From positions 1-8,355 of the forward strand of contig JAJZRT010000133.1 in assembly GCA_021802595.1 (NCBI GenBank): a stretch of DNA of 8,355 nt, given 5' to 3'. Source of the stretch: Pseudomonadota bacterium (GTDB lineage Bacteria > Pseudomonadota > Gammaproteobacteria > Burkholderiales > Thiobacillaceae). A model generated the notes under the pieces. It saw only the letters and a program-made list of their open reading frames with translations. It made no database searches and was not told the origin of the DNA. The first letter of the stretch is position 1; each line of letters begins with the position of its first letter. This document shows positions 1 through 6,147 of this stretch, one piece after another. The position numbers and the translations under genes were made by a program.

Positions 1-454
1 AGAACCAGATGACTGCTCGCGCCTGGGTTTGCAGGTGCGCCACGTGGGCGGCACGAATCAGAATTTTCGATGGCACGCAGCCGACATTGACGCAGGTGCC
101 GCCCACGACACCTGCTTCGATCACCGTTACATCGGAGCCTTCCTCTGCTGCGCGGATGGCGGCGGCGAAGGCGCCCGAGCCGGTGCCGATGATGGCAACG
201 CTGAGTTTGGCATCGCGTATGGGTGCCGCGCCGCAGCATGCGCCGCCTGCCACTTCGGCACCGTAGCCCGTGGCGCGCACGGCGTCGAGCAGCGACGACG
301 TCGGAACCTCGTTTGTTGTCTCAACTCGTGCAGTACCCGCGGCGTATGAAACGTCAGCGCGGCTCACGCCCGCCACCGACAATAATGCGTGTTGTACAGA
401 TACGGCGCAGTGGCCGCAGGTCATGCCGGTTACGTGGAGAATTTGTTCGCTCAT
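1..454 (-). CDS. merA: Mercuric reductase MerA, N-terminal part (C-terminus outside window)
   Basis: This is the NADPH- and FAD-dependent cytoplasmic enzyme that reduces Hg(II) to Hg(0). Only the first 151 codons are in the window; the reading frame runs off base 1. Residues 1-68 form a MerP-like heavy-metal-associated domain with the motif GMTCGHC (Cys13, Cys16). A short linker carrying adjacent Cys73-Cys74 follows. The FAD-binding Rossmann motif is GTGSGAFAAAIRAAE (from Gly90), and the redox-active disulfide motif is GGTCVNVGCVPSK (Cys121, Cys126), diagnostic of MerA within the pyridine nucleotide-disulfide oxidoreductases. The start ATG overlaps the merP stop as ATGA and has no strong ribosome-binding site, suggesting translational coupling. 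The last visible residues (about 142-151) look less typical of MerA than the rest, so a problem just past the edge cannot be excluded. Identity is secure; intactness is unknown. Confidence 0.95.
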   Translation of the reverse strand, partial: MSEQILHVTGMTCGHCAVSVQHALLSVAGVSRADVSYAAGTARVETTNEVPTSSLLDAVRATGYGAEVAGGACCGAAPIRDAKLSVAIIGTGSGAFAAAIRAAEEGSDVTVIEAGVVGGTCVNVGCVPSKILIRAAHVAHLQTQARAVIWF

Positions 455-756
455 TTGGCTACGGCGCTCTTGCCCGGTTCCTCCTTCAATTTGGATTCAT
501 ACCCAGCCTCGAAAGTGGCATCCTCCAAGGCGCGAATGCTGGTCTTCGCATCGTCGAAGGTTACGACCGCCTCTTTCTTTTCGAGAGAGGCGCTGGCCTT
601 TGTTACGCCAGGCACGTTTTCCAGGGCCTTGCGCACCGTGATTGGACAGACTGCGCAATACATGCCGGGAACGGAGAGCGTGACGGTACGCTCGGCGGCG
701 AACGCAGCATCGGTGAAGGCAAAAGCCAGGATCGAGGCGAGAATCAGTTTTTTCAT
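451..756 (-). CDS. merP: Periplasmic mercury-binding protein MerP
   Basis: This 101-residue protein scavenges Hg(II) in the periplasm and passes it to MerT. Residues 1-20 are a Sec signal peptide (Lys2-Lys3, hydrophobic core, AFA-AE cleavage site). The mature part is one heavy-metal-associated domain with the two-cysteine site GMYCAVCP (Cys34, Cys37), followed by the usual ITVRKALENVPGV helix and a VTFDDAKTS strand. Tyr33 replaces the Thr of the better-known GMTCxxC form, a variant I believe also occurs in other MerP proteins. A lysine-rich tail of about ten residues (KLKEEPGKSAVAK) is slightly longer than in the Tn501 protein. An AGGAG ribosome-binding site seven bases before the ATG overlaps the merT stop region, and the gap to merT is 12 nt. 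The stop overlaps the merA start (ATGA). Confidence 0.96.
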   Translation of the reverse strand: MKKLILASILAFAFTDAAFAAERTVTLSVPGMYCAVCPITVRKALENVPGVTKASASLEKKEAVVTFDDAKTSIRALEDATFEAGYESKLKEEPGKSAVAK

Positions 757-768
757 GGCGAGACTCCT

Positions 769-1125
769 TTAGTAGAACAGCGGGGCGAGGTAGGGAAAGA
801 CAATGGCGAGAACGACGAGCACGGCCACAATCCAGAACAGTATTTTGTAGAGGCGGTTGGTCTGGGGCATGGCGCACAGGGATCCCGGCGTGCATGCGGC
901 TGCGGCGGGGGCTCGGTAGATCTTTTTCCAGGCAAGGAACAAGGCAATGACGGCGGCCCCAAGGAAGTAAGGACGGAATGGCTCCAGTACGGCGAGATTG
1001 CCGACCCATGCGCCGCCGATACCGAGCATGACCAGTACAAGGGGGCCAACACAGCACAGGGAGGCGGCGATGGCGGCGATGACGCCACCGATAAGGGGCA
1101 ATCGCCCGGCTTTCTCTTGCGACAT
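769..1125 (-). CDS. merT: Mercuric ion transport protein MerT
   Basis: This inner-membrane protein of 118 residues carries Hg(II) from MerP into the cytoplasm for MerA. It has three membrane segments (about residues 10-35, 47-67 and 93-115). The vicinal pair Cys24-Cys25 lies in the first (IAASLCCVGPLV), and a second pair, Cys78 and Cys84, lies in the loop between the second and third; both match the four conserved cysteines of MerT. I chose the start at 1125 (MSQEKAGRLPLIGG) because it matches the family N-terminus and is preceded by AGAGG. An in-frame ATG at 1254 would give 161 residues but would read back through the promoter-operator and into merR. It is the first gene of the merTPA operon, transcribed from the divergent mer promoter. 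No merC or merF is seen in this operon. Confidence 0.96.
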   Translation of the reverse strand: MSQEKAGRLPLIGGVIAAIAASLCCVGPLVLVMLGIGGAWVGNLAVLEPFRPYFLGAAVIALFLAWKKIYRAPAAAACTPGSLCAMPQTNRLYKILFWIVAVLVVLAIVFPYLAPLFY

Positions 1126-1159
1126 AACCTCTGCTTTCGAATCTGCGATGAATAGCCTA

Positions 1160-1190
1160 ACCTTACTTCCGTAGTCATGTACGGGGTCAA
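1160..1190 (-). promoter_or_regulatory. mer operator-promoter (P merT) with MerR-binding dyad
   Basis: On the minus strand the -35 box is TTGACC (1185-1190) and the -10 box is TAAGGT (1160-1165), separated by 19 bp. This overlong spacer is the hallmark of MerR-family promoters, where activator-driven DNA untwisting brings the two boxes into register. Between them lies the operator: plus strand CCGTAG-TCAT-GTACGG at 1169-1184. In the Tn501/Tn21 operator, as I recall it, the arms are seven bases and perfect. Here the innermost pair and the outermost pair do not match, leaving five-base arms (CCGTA/TACGG). MerR, encoded divergently, should repress and activate merTPA from this site. The merR promoter must overlap on the opposite strand, but I cannot assign its boxes with confidence. 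Confidence 0.93.
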
Positions 1191-1195
1191 GCGGT

Positions 1196-1630
1196 ATGGA
1201 GATCAAACAGGAGAATCTGACCATCGGCGCCTTCGCCAAGGCAGCCGGGGTCAACGTCGAGACAATAAGGTTCTATCAGCGCAAGGGCTTGTTGCCAGAA
1301 CCAGAGAAGCCTTACGGCAGCATTCGCCGATATGGCGAGGCGGATGTGACGCGGGTTCGGTTTGTGAAATCGGCTCAGAGGCTTGGCTTCAGTCTGGACG
1401 AAATCACCGAATTACTCAGACTGGACGATGGCACCCACTGCGACGAAGCCAGCCAGCTGGCCGAACACAAGCTCCAGGATGTGCGCGAAAAGTTAGCCGA
1501 TCTGGCGCGCATGGAAGCCGTGCTGTCCGAGCTTGTGTGTGCCTGCCACGCGCAGAAGGGGAGCGTTTCCTGCCCGCTGATTGCATCCCTCCAGGGAGAA
1601 AGAGATGTCCAACTCCGGGCGAGTAATTGA
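1196..1630 (+). CDS. merR: Mercury-responsive transcriptional regulator MerR
   Basis: This 144-residue metalloregulator represses the mer promoter without Hg(II) and activates it when a dimer binds Hg(II). Residues 8-75 are the winged helix-turn-helix, nearly identical to Tn501 MerR ([23 protein letters not shown]). A long dimerisation helix follows. The three Hg(II) ligands are present as Cys82, Cys117 and Cys126, within [16 protein letters not shown] and [11 protein letters not shown]. After Gly134 the C-terminus ([10 protein letters not shown]) differs from the Tn501 tail, though the length is the same. The start at 1196 is the family start ([11 protein letters not shown]); no strong ribosome-binding site precedes it. 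The gene is divergent from merT, and its own promoter overlaps the same operator, so autoregulation is expected. The stop lies in TGATG, overlapping a short ORF. Confidence 0.97.
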   Translation: MEIKQENLTIGAFAKAAGVNVETIRFYQRKGLLPEPEKPYGSIRRYGEADVTRVRFVKSAQRLGFSLDEITELLRLDDGTHCDEASQLAEHKLQDVREKLADLARMEAVLSELVCACHAQKGSVSCPLIASLQGERDVQLRASN

Positions 1631-1794
1631 TGGGCAAACGGGTCTTTGCATTCTTCAATTTCCCATCGTATGAGGCGCCCATTTGCAGATGTCCGCAGCC
1701 CTTTACTGGACGGACTTCGATGAACACGCCTCAACCTTTCTTGATGGGCGGTAGTTACGAATTCGCCAAAATGAGAAGCAGACGTTCGGCGTGA
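1630..1794 (+). CDS. Doubtful 54-residue ORF overlapping the merR stop
   Basis: An ATG at 1630 shares a base with the merR stop (TGATG) and opens a 54-residue frame beginning [17 protein letters not shown] and ending at TGA 1792-1794. I recognise no family. Third-position base use is not clearly biased as in the neighbouring genes, the product has no clear domain, and its 3' half runs into the repeat-rich scar sequence. The stop-start overlap is the only positive sign. A second reading in this stretch starts at ATG 1605 behind GGGAGAAAGAG and gives only 22 residues. Either may be the stub of a gene once cotranscribed with merR; chance is the simpler explanation. Confidence 0.15.
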   Translation: MGKRVFAFFNFPSYEAPICRCPQPFTGRTSMNTPQPFLMGGSYEFAKMRSRRSA

Positions 1795-1924
1795 CAGCCT
1801 GGCATCCGCCCGCTCAGGGGCCGTGAGACCGCTTCGGCCGAAGTGTGTGACTTGGCCTTCCGGTAGGTTCCGAACAGCAGCCATTCAAATGTCCGCGCTG
1901 TGGAAGGCCTAAATGTCGGCTCAT

Positions 1925-1947
1925 GGATGCTTTGGGACAAAGCATCC
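1925..1947. terminator. Perfect 10-bp hairpin between convergent operons, possible terminator
   Basis: The arms GGATGCTTTG (1925-1934) and CAAAGCATCC (1938-1947) are exact reverse complements around a three-base loop GGA. This is the strongest hairpin in the gap between two convergent transcription units, which makes a bidirectional terminator plausible. Against it, neither strand has the immediate T-tract of an intrinsic terminator: on the plus strand the nearest run is TTTT at 1957-1960, ten bases after the stem. It could equally be a remnant of a repeat. Confidence 0.4.
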
Positions 1948-1961
1948 CTCGAACTATTTTC

Positions 1962-1981
1962 CTGGAAGCAGTCACTTCCAG
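1962..1981. repeat. Secondary inverted repeat, 7-bp arms
   Basis: CTGGAAG (1962-1968) and CTTCCAG (1975-1981) pair exactly around a six-base loop CAGTCA. It lies 14 bases from the larger hairpin and may be part of the same termination region or the same decayed element. No function can be assigned. Confidence 0.45.
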
Positions 1982-2009
1982 CGCAAGCCGGGTAAGCGGT
2001 CAACGAAGA

Positions 2010-2045
2010 CCGGAATAGGTGGCCAGTCGGGCCGGAATATGCCGC
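2010..2045. mobile_element. Possible end remnant of an IS21-family insertion sequence
   Basis: Two CCGGAATA words, at 2010-2017 and 2032-2039, are spaced 22 bp apart and joined by GGTGGCCAGTCGGG. IS21-family elements carry several copies of repeats of about this size near their ends, often reading CCGGAAT followed by GTGGCC and a final GCCGGAATACGC. The match is from memory of that pattern, not from a search. No istA or istB coding sequence is present, so at most a terminal fragment remains. It lies only 30 bp past the stop codon of the RND pump. Confidence 0.35.
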
Positions 2046-2074
2046 GCCCTTGTGTTTTTGTGGCCGCGGCACAA

Positions 2075-5000
2075 TCAGCCGCTGGCACCTTCTTGCGGCC
2101 GCCGTTCCAACAGGCTGAACAATACGGGCATCACGACGAGCACCAGTGGCAACTGCACCGCCAGGCCCGCGATGATGGCCACGGCCAGCGGCTGCTGCAT
2201 GGCGGACCCCTGGCCGATGGCGAACGCCAGCGGCAGCAGGGTGAGAATCGCTGCCAGGGTGGTCATGGCGATCGGCCGCATGCGGTTCTTCCCTGCCTCG
2301 ATCAGGGCCTGCCGGAAGGGCAGGATGCCGATCAGGTCGCGGAATTCCGAAAAATAGAAGATCGCGACCTCGGTGACGATGCCCACGATCATCGTCATGC
2401 CCATCATCGCGGAGATGTTGAGCTCGATGCCGGCCACCCACAAGCCGACGAACACCGCTGACACCGCCAGCAGCGGAATCGCCAGGATCGCCAGCGCCAT
2501 GCGAAAGCTTTCATAGAGGAACAGGAGCAGCAGGAACACTAGGGCCACGGCCGCAGCGAAGACGGCCATCAGGCCCTGAAAGGCGATCTGCTGCTGCTTG
2601 TAGAGGCCGCCCAGCTCGTAATACATCCCCTTCGGCAGCAGCTTGGGCGTAGCCATCACGTGCCGGATGTCGGCGATCACCTGGCCCATGGAGCGGCCAC
2701 TGATGCGCCCGGTCACCGCCACCATGCGCTTCAGGTTCTCGCGCGTGATCTGCGGCTGGCCGCTGACGGCGGTGATCCGCGCCACCCGCTTGAGCGGGAA
2801 TACGTGTCCGTCTGGCGCGCGTATGGGCAGTCGCTCCAGGTCCGGCATGATGCTGCGCTCATCGGGGGACGTCCATACCCTTACGCCGATCAGCTTCGGT
2901 CCGCTCGTCATCTGCGTTGTGACCACGCCGGACAGATAGCCCGAAAGAATCTGGGTGATACTGTCTGGATTCATGCCCTCCAGCGCGGCCTTGACGCGGT
3001 CCACATGGATTTCCAGCGCGTCGCCCGCCAGATTGATGCCGTCGCGCGTGTCCACGACCCCCGGCACCTTGCGAATTCGTGCCGCGATGTCGCGCGCAGT
3101 CGCCTGCAAGGCTACGGCGTCGTCGGAAAACAGCTTGATCTCGATCGGTTGTGGCACGGAGGTCAGGTCGCCGATGACATCTTCCATCAACTGCGCCAAC
3201 TCGATCTTGAGCCCGGGCACATGGGTTTCGACCTGGCCCCGGATGTCATCCATCACGGTCTCGATCGGCGGCCGAGAACCGCCCTTGAGCCGCACGAAGA
3301 AGTCGCCCTCGTTGGCCTCGGTCAGGCCGCCGCCCAACTGGGTGCCGGTTCGGCGGGAATAGGTCGCGACGTAGGGATTGCTCTTGATGATCGCTTCCAC
3401 CTGGCGCAGCAGGCGGTCGGTTTCGGTCAACGACGTGCCCGGCGGGGCCCGATAGTCGAGAATGAAGCCGCCTTCGTCCATGGCGGGCATGAATCCGGAT
3501 CCCACCTGCCCCCAGGCGATCCACCCCGCCAGAACCAGCGGTGCGAGGAGCGCGATGATCCACACCGGGCGGGCCAGTATGCGCTGCATCAGGGCTTCGT
3601 AGCGACGATGCAGCCAATCCGTCAGCCGCCCGCCTTCCTTCTGGTTGGCGTCCCGTTCGTTCAGGAAATGATCGGCGAGCAGCGGAACGGCGAGCCAAGT
3701 GGTGAAGAATGAAATCACCAGGCCGGCGGCCATCGTCAGGGAAAGCGCCTTGAAGAACGCGCCGGTCACGCCGCTCAGGAATGCCAGCGGCAGGAAGATG
3801 ATGATGGTCGAGGCGGAAGACCCGGTGAGCGGGCGGACAAACTCCATCGCTGCCGCCATCACCCGGCCGTGGTGTTCGGCGGGGGAGCCGCGCAGGCGGC
3901 GCACGATATGTTCGACCATCACGATGGCGTCGTCGATGATGAGGCCCACCGCCGCCGCCATGCCGCCCAGGGTCATGATGTTGAAGCTCATGCCGAGCCC
4001 ATACAGCAGCACCACGGTCGCCGACAGCACGGTCGGCACGACGACGGCGGCGATCAGGGTGATCTTGATATTGCGCAGGAAGGCAAACAGCACCAGCACG
4101 GCCAGCCCGGTACCGATGAGGATCGCGTCGCGCACGCTGGCCGCCGAGTCGACGACGAGCCTGCTCTGGTCGTACCAGTTCGCCAGGATGACGCCCGGCG
4201 GCAATTGCGCACGATAGGCGGCCAACTTCGCTGCGACATCGCGGGCGATCTGGACGCTGTTGCTGCCCGGCTGCTGGTAGATGTTGAGCAGCACCGCCGG
4301 GCGGCCGTCGGCATCGACCTTGATCCACTGCGGCACGGTACCGTCGCGAACCTCCCCCACGTCGCTCAGCAGCACGACGCCGTTGCTGCCGCTGCGGATC
4401 ACCGTGTCGCCGATCTGGGCAAGGGTTCTGAGACGGGTATCCGCGATCGCAAGGTAGAGCTTGTAGTGGTCTTCCAGCCGGCCCACGGCGGTGACCACGT
4501 TGGAGGCCGACAGCGCCTGTGCGACGTCATTCAGCGTCAGACCATAGGCCAGGAGCCTGGCCGGATCGACGATGACCTGATATTCCTCCTGCGTGCCCCC
4601 GGTGACCTGAATGCGGGCGACGCCATTCACGCTGGAAAGCAGCGGGCGGAGCTGATATTGGGCCAGGTCATGCAGCGCCGTCTGGGAGAGGCTACCCGAC
4701 GTCAGGCTGTAGGCGAGAATCGGAAAGACGGTCGGGTCCATGCGCTTGGTCGCCAACTGGGTTCCCGGCGGCAGCGCAGGCAGAATCTGGGTGACGGCCT
4801 GGTTGATCTGGGAGGTCGCGAGGCCCATGTCGATGCCCCAGTCGAAGCTCACCGACACCTCGGCCGATCCCCGGCTCGTCGTCGAACGCACGTCGCGCAC
4901 CCCCGGCACGCGGCGTACCGCTTCCTCCACGGGCTGGGTCACCGCCAGCATCATCAGGTCGGCCGGACGGTCGCCCGCGTCCAGCGTGACCACCACGCGA

Positions 5001-5128
5001 GGAAAATCCACCGTAGGGAACAGCGTTACCGGCAGCCGAAAAGCCGCCACGGCTCCGGCGAGGGCCAGCAGCGCAAGCAGGAACAGAATCGAACGGCGAT
5101 GTCCCTGCATCCATTCGCTGAAATTCAT
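2075..5128 (-). CDS. RND-family efflux pump, inner-membrane proton-driven permease
   Basis: This 1017-residue inner-membrane protein uses the proton gradient to export substrates through the adaptor and outer-membrane channel encoded upstream. The layout is standard RND: TM1 (about 14-31), first periplasmic porter loop, TM2-TM6 (about 335-485), TM7 (about 522-540), second periplasmic loop, TM8-TM12 (about 850-1006). TM4 contains GLIIDDAIVMVEH with Asp399-Asp400, as in AcrB-type drug pumps (Asp407-Asp408). TM11 keeps RMRPIAMTT (Arg949, Thr956). In TM10, however, GIVTEVAIFYFSEF places Glu920 where AcrB has Lys940, resembling Glu939 of the copper pump CusA. There is no CzcA-type DFG motif in TM4. 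The length is close to family norm. The ATG overlaps the adaptor stop (ATGA), with GGAG six bases ahead. Last gene of the operon. RND membership is certain; the substrate (drug, organic compound or metal) is not. Confidence 0.95.
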   Translation of the reverse strand: MNFSEWMQGHRRSILFLLALLALAGAVAAFRLPVTLFPTVDFPRVVVTLDAGDRPADLMMLAVTQPVEEAVRRVPGVRDVRSTTSRGSAEVSVSFDWGIDMGLATSQINQAVTQILPALPPGTQLATKRMDPTVFPILAYSLTSGSLSQTALHDLAQYQLRPLLSSVNGVARIQVTGGTQEEYQVIVDPARLLAYGLTLNDVAQALSASNVVTAVGRLEDHYKLYLAIADTRLRTLAQIGDTVIRSGSNGVVLLSDVGEVRDGTVPQWIKVDADGRPAVLLNIYQQPGSNSVQIARDVAAKLAAYRAQLPPGVILANWYDQSRLVVDSAASVRDAILIGTGLAVLVLFAFLRNIKITLIAAVVVPTVLSATVVLLYGLGMSFNIMTLGGMAAAVGLIIDDAIVMVEHIVRRLRGSPAEHHGRVMAAAMEFVRPLTGSSASTIIIFLPLAFLSGVTGAFFKALSLTMAAGLVISFFTTWLAVPLLADHFLNERDANQKEGGRLTDWLHRRYEALMQRILARPVWIIALLAPLVLAGWIAWGQVGSGFMPAMDEGGFILDYRAPPGTSLTETDRLLRQVEAIIKSNPYVATYSRRTGTQLGGGLTEANEGDFFVRLKGGSRPPIETVMDDIRGQVETHVPGLKIELAQLMEDVIGDLTSVPQPIEIKLFSDDAVALQATARDIAARIRKVPGVVDTRDGINLAGDALEIHVDRVKAALEGMNPDSITQILSGYLSGVVTTQMTSGPKLIGVRVWTSPDERSIMPDLERLPIRAPDGHVFPLKRVARITAVSGQPQITRENLKRMVAVTGRISGRSMGQVIADIRHVMATPKLLPKGMYYELGGLYKQQQIAFQGLMAVFAAAVALVFLLLLFLYESFRMALAILAIPLLAVSAVFVGLWVAGIELNISAMMGMTMIVGIVTEVAIFYFSEFRDLIGILPFRQALIEAGKNRMRPIAMTTLAAILTLLPLAFAIGQGSAMQQPLAVAIIAGLAVQLPLVLVVMPVLFSLLERRPQEGASG

Positions 5129-6147
5129 GGGCCGCTCCGGCGCACGGCCATGCCGTCCTGCAGCTCGTAGTTGCCCACAGTCACCACGGGTCGTTTCGGA
5201 TCAAGCGCACCTTGCACCGCGACCAGCCCAGCACGCTCCAGCCCGGTCTGCACCGCGACGCGATGCGCCTTGTCCTGTACGACCTGGAACAAATAGGCGC
5301 CCCTCGCATCCCGCAGCACGGCCGAGCGGGGAACCGTCCATACCTGCTGCCGGGAAATCTCGATGTCTGCGCGCACCCGGGTTCCGGGCATCAGGCCATC
5401 ACCCGGAATTTCGACCAGCACGTCCACCAGCTGGGTTTGCGGGTTGATCATGCCGAACACCTGCGCAACCTGCCCTGACAGCATATTGCGGGCGCTGAAA
5501 ACCGGATTCACCCGGACAGGCATCCCGGTGCGCACCCGTGTGACATCACTCGGCTCCACGCCGAGCAGGACGCGCTGCTGCCCCGCCCGCGCGAGCTGGA
5601 GCACGGGCGCGCCCGCGGCGAGACGATCGCCCTGGGCGGCCTGGACCGATGTGACCACGCCATCGAATGGCGCGACGACCCGCTCCAGTGCCTTGCCGGC
5701 GCCGATGCTTTCCTGGCCACGCAAGGCCGCTTCGGCATCCGCCAGGGCCTTTCTCGCTGCCGCCAGTTGCGATTGCGTGGCAAGCTGTTGACCAACCAGT
5801 TGTTCGACTCGCGTGACTTCACCTTGCGCAAACACCACGGCGTGACGCGCCTGCTGATAGCCAACGGCAGCGGTGGCGCCGGTGCTGAACTCCAGCAAGG
5901 GGGTGCCCTGACGAACCACCTGGCCAGCGCTTGCCAGCAAACGGACGATCTGGCCGGGCCGCGGCAAGCTGATCGCCTGCATGCTGCGGGGCTCAGGGGA
6001 CACGACGCCATAGCCGGAGACGATGTCGTCCATCGCCTGCTGCTTCAGCGGAGCCGTTTCCACCTGCACGCTGGGTGCATCCCCGGCCGAGGCCTGCCCC
6101 GCCACGAATAGCAGACAGAGCAGGAGAATCGAAAGGGGCGGCCTCAT
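5125..6147 (-). CDS. Periplasmic adaptor (membrane fusion protein) of RND efflux system
   Basis: This 340-residue adaptor links the RND pump to the outer-membrane channel. Residues 1-21 are a Sec signal peptide ending ASA-GD; Cys11 sits in LLLC, which is not a lipobox, so the mature protein is probably soluble or peripheral. The first half of the lipoyl-like domain is at about 44-88 (PRPGQIVRLLASAGQVVRQG). A short alpha-helical hairpin spans about 95-147, and the second lipoyl half follows at 155-187 (VVAPFDGVVTSVQAAQGDRL). Beta-barrel and membrane-proximal domains lie at about 190-335, with the conserved MPGTRV and VPRSAVL segments. No His- or Met-rich metal-binding terminal extension is seen, unlike many CusB/CzcB-type proteins. 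Both ends overlap neighbours by ATGA, with the channel gene upstream and the pump gene downstream. Confidence 0.93.
   Translation of the reverse strand: MRPPLSILLLCLLFVAGQASAGDAPSVQVETAPLKQQAMDDIVSGYGVVSPEPRSMQAISLPRPGQIVRLLASAGQVVRQGTPLLEFSTGATAAVGYQQARHAVVFAQGEVTRVEQLVGQQLATQSQLAAARKALADAEAALRGQESIGAGKALERVVAPFDGVVTSVQAAQGDRLAAGAPVLQLARAGQQRVLLGVEPSDVTRVRTGMPVRVNPVFSARNMLSGQVAQVFGMINPQTQLVDVLVEIPGDGLMPGTRVRADIEISRQQVWTVPRSAVLRDARGAYLFQVVQDKAHRVAVQTGLERAGLVAVQGALDPKRPVVTVGNYELQDGMAVRRSGP

Larger units (their letters stand above)
1631..2074. other. Convergent intergenic region, likely mobile-element scar
   Basis: About 440 bases lie between the merR stop and the RND pump stop. No frame on either strand gives a recognisable protein, and I see no sensor-kinase remnant. 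Base composition looks more balanced than the flanking GC-rich genes. Visible structure includes a 12-bp palindrome CTTCGGCCGAAG (1832-1843), recurring words AAATGTCCGC (1887-1896) and AAATGTCGGC (1911-1920) with a related AGATGTCCGC (1687-1696), hairpins at 1925-1947 and 1962-1981, and two CCGGAATA words at 2010 and 2032. Transcription from merR and from the efflux operon converges here. I infer degraded insertion-sequence or intergenic repeat material. Confidence 0.6.

Noticed and set aside
769..1254. Longer 161-residue MerT from the ATG at 1254
   Set aside because: The extra 43 residues would be encoded by the operator, the promoter and the first codons of merR; the 118-residue form matches the family.
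1832..1843. 12-bp palindrome CTTCGGCCGAAG as a regulator binding site
   Set aside because: It lies far from any promoter in the window and has no recognised consensus; short GC-rich palindromes are common in such DNA.
1375..1884. 169-residue minus-strand frame antisense to merR
   Set aside because: It mirrors merR and extends into non-coding sequence, with no recognisable motif and no sign of a kinase fragment.
1631..2074. Terminal inverted repeat of a Tn501- or Tn5053-type mer transposon next to merR
   Set aside because: I looked for the GGGG-rich 38-bp and the TGTCATTTTC-type 25-bp ends and saw neither, so the mer module cannot be assigned to one of these transposons from this window.
1755..2441. 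228-residue minus-strand frame crossing the end of the pump gene into the intergenic region
   Set aside because: It is the wrong frame of the pump gene followed by scar sequence; the pump itself ends at a normal family length, so no frameshift is needed.
3869..5170. 433-residue plus-strand open frame opposite the pump gene, and similar long frames at 223-1155 and 2660-3712
   Set aside because: They lie antisense to clearly coding genes, are rich in His, Arg, Gly and Asp without domain structure, and arise from the GC-rich codon bias of the real strand.
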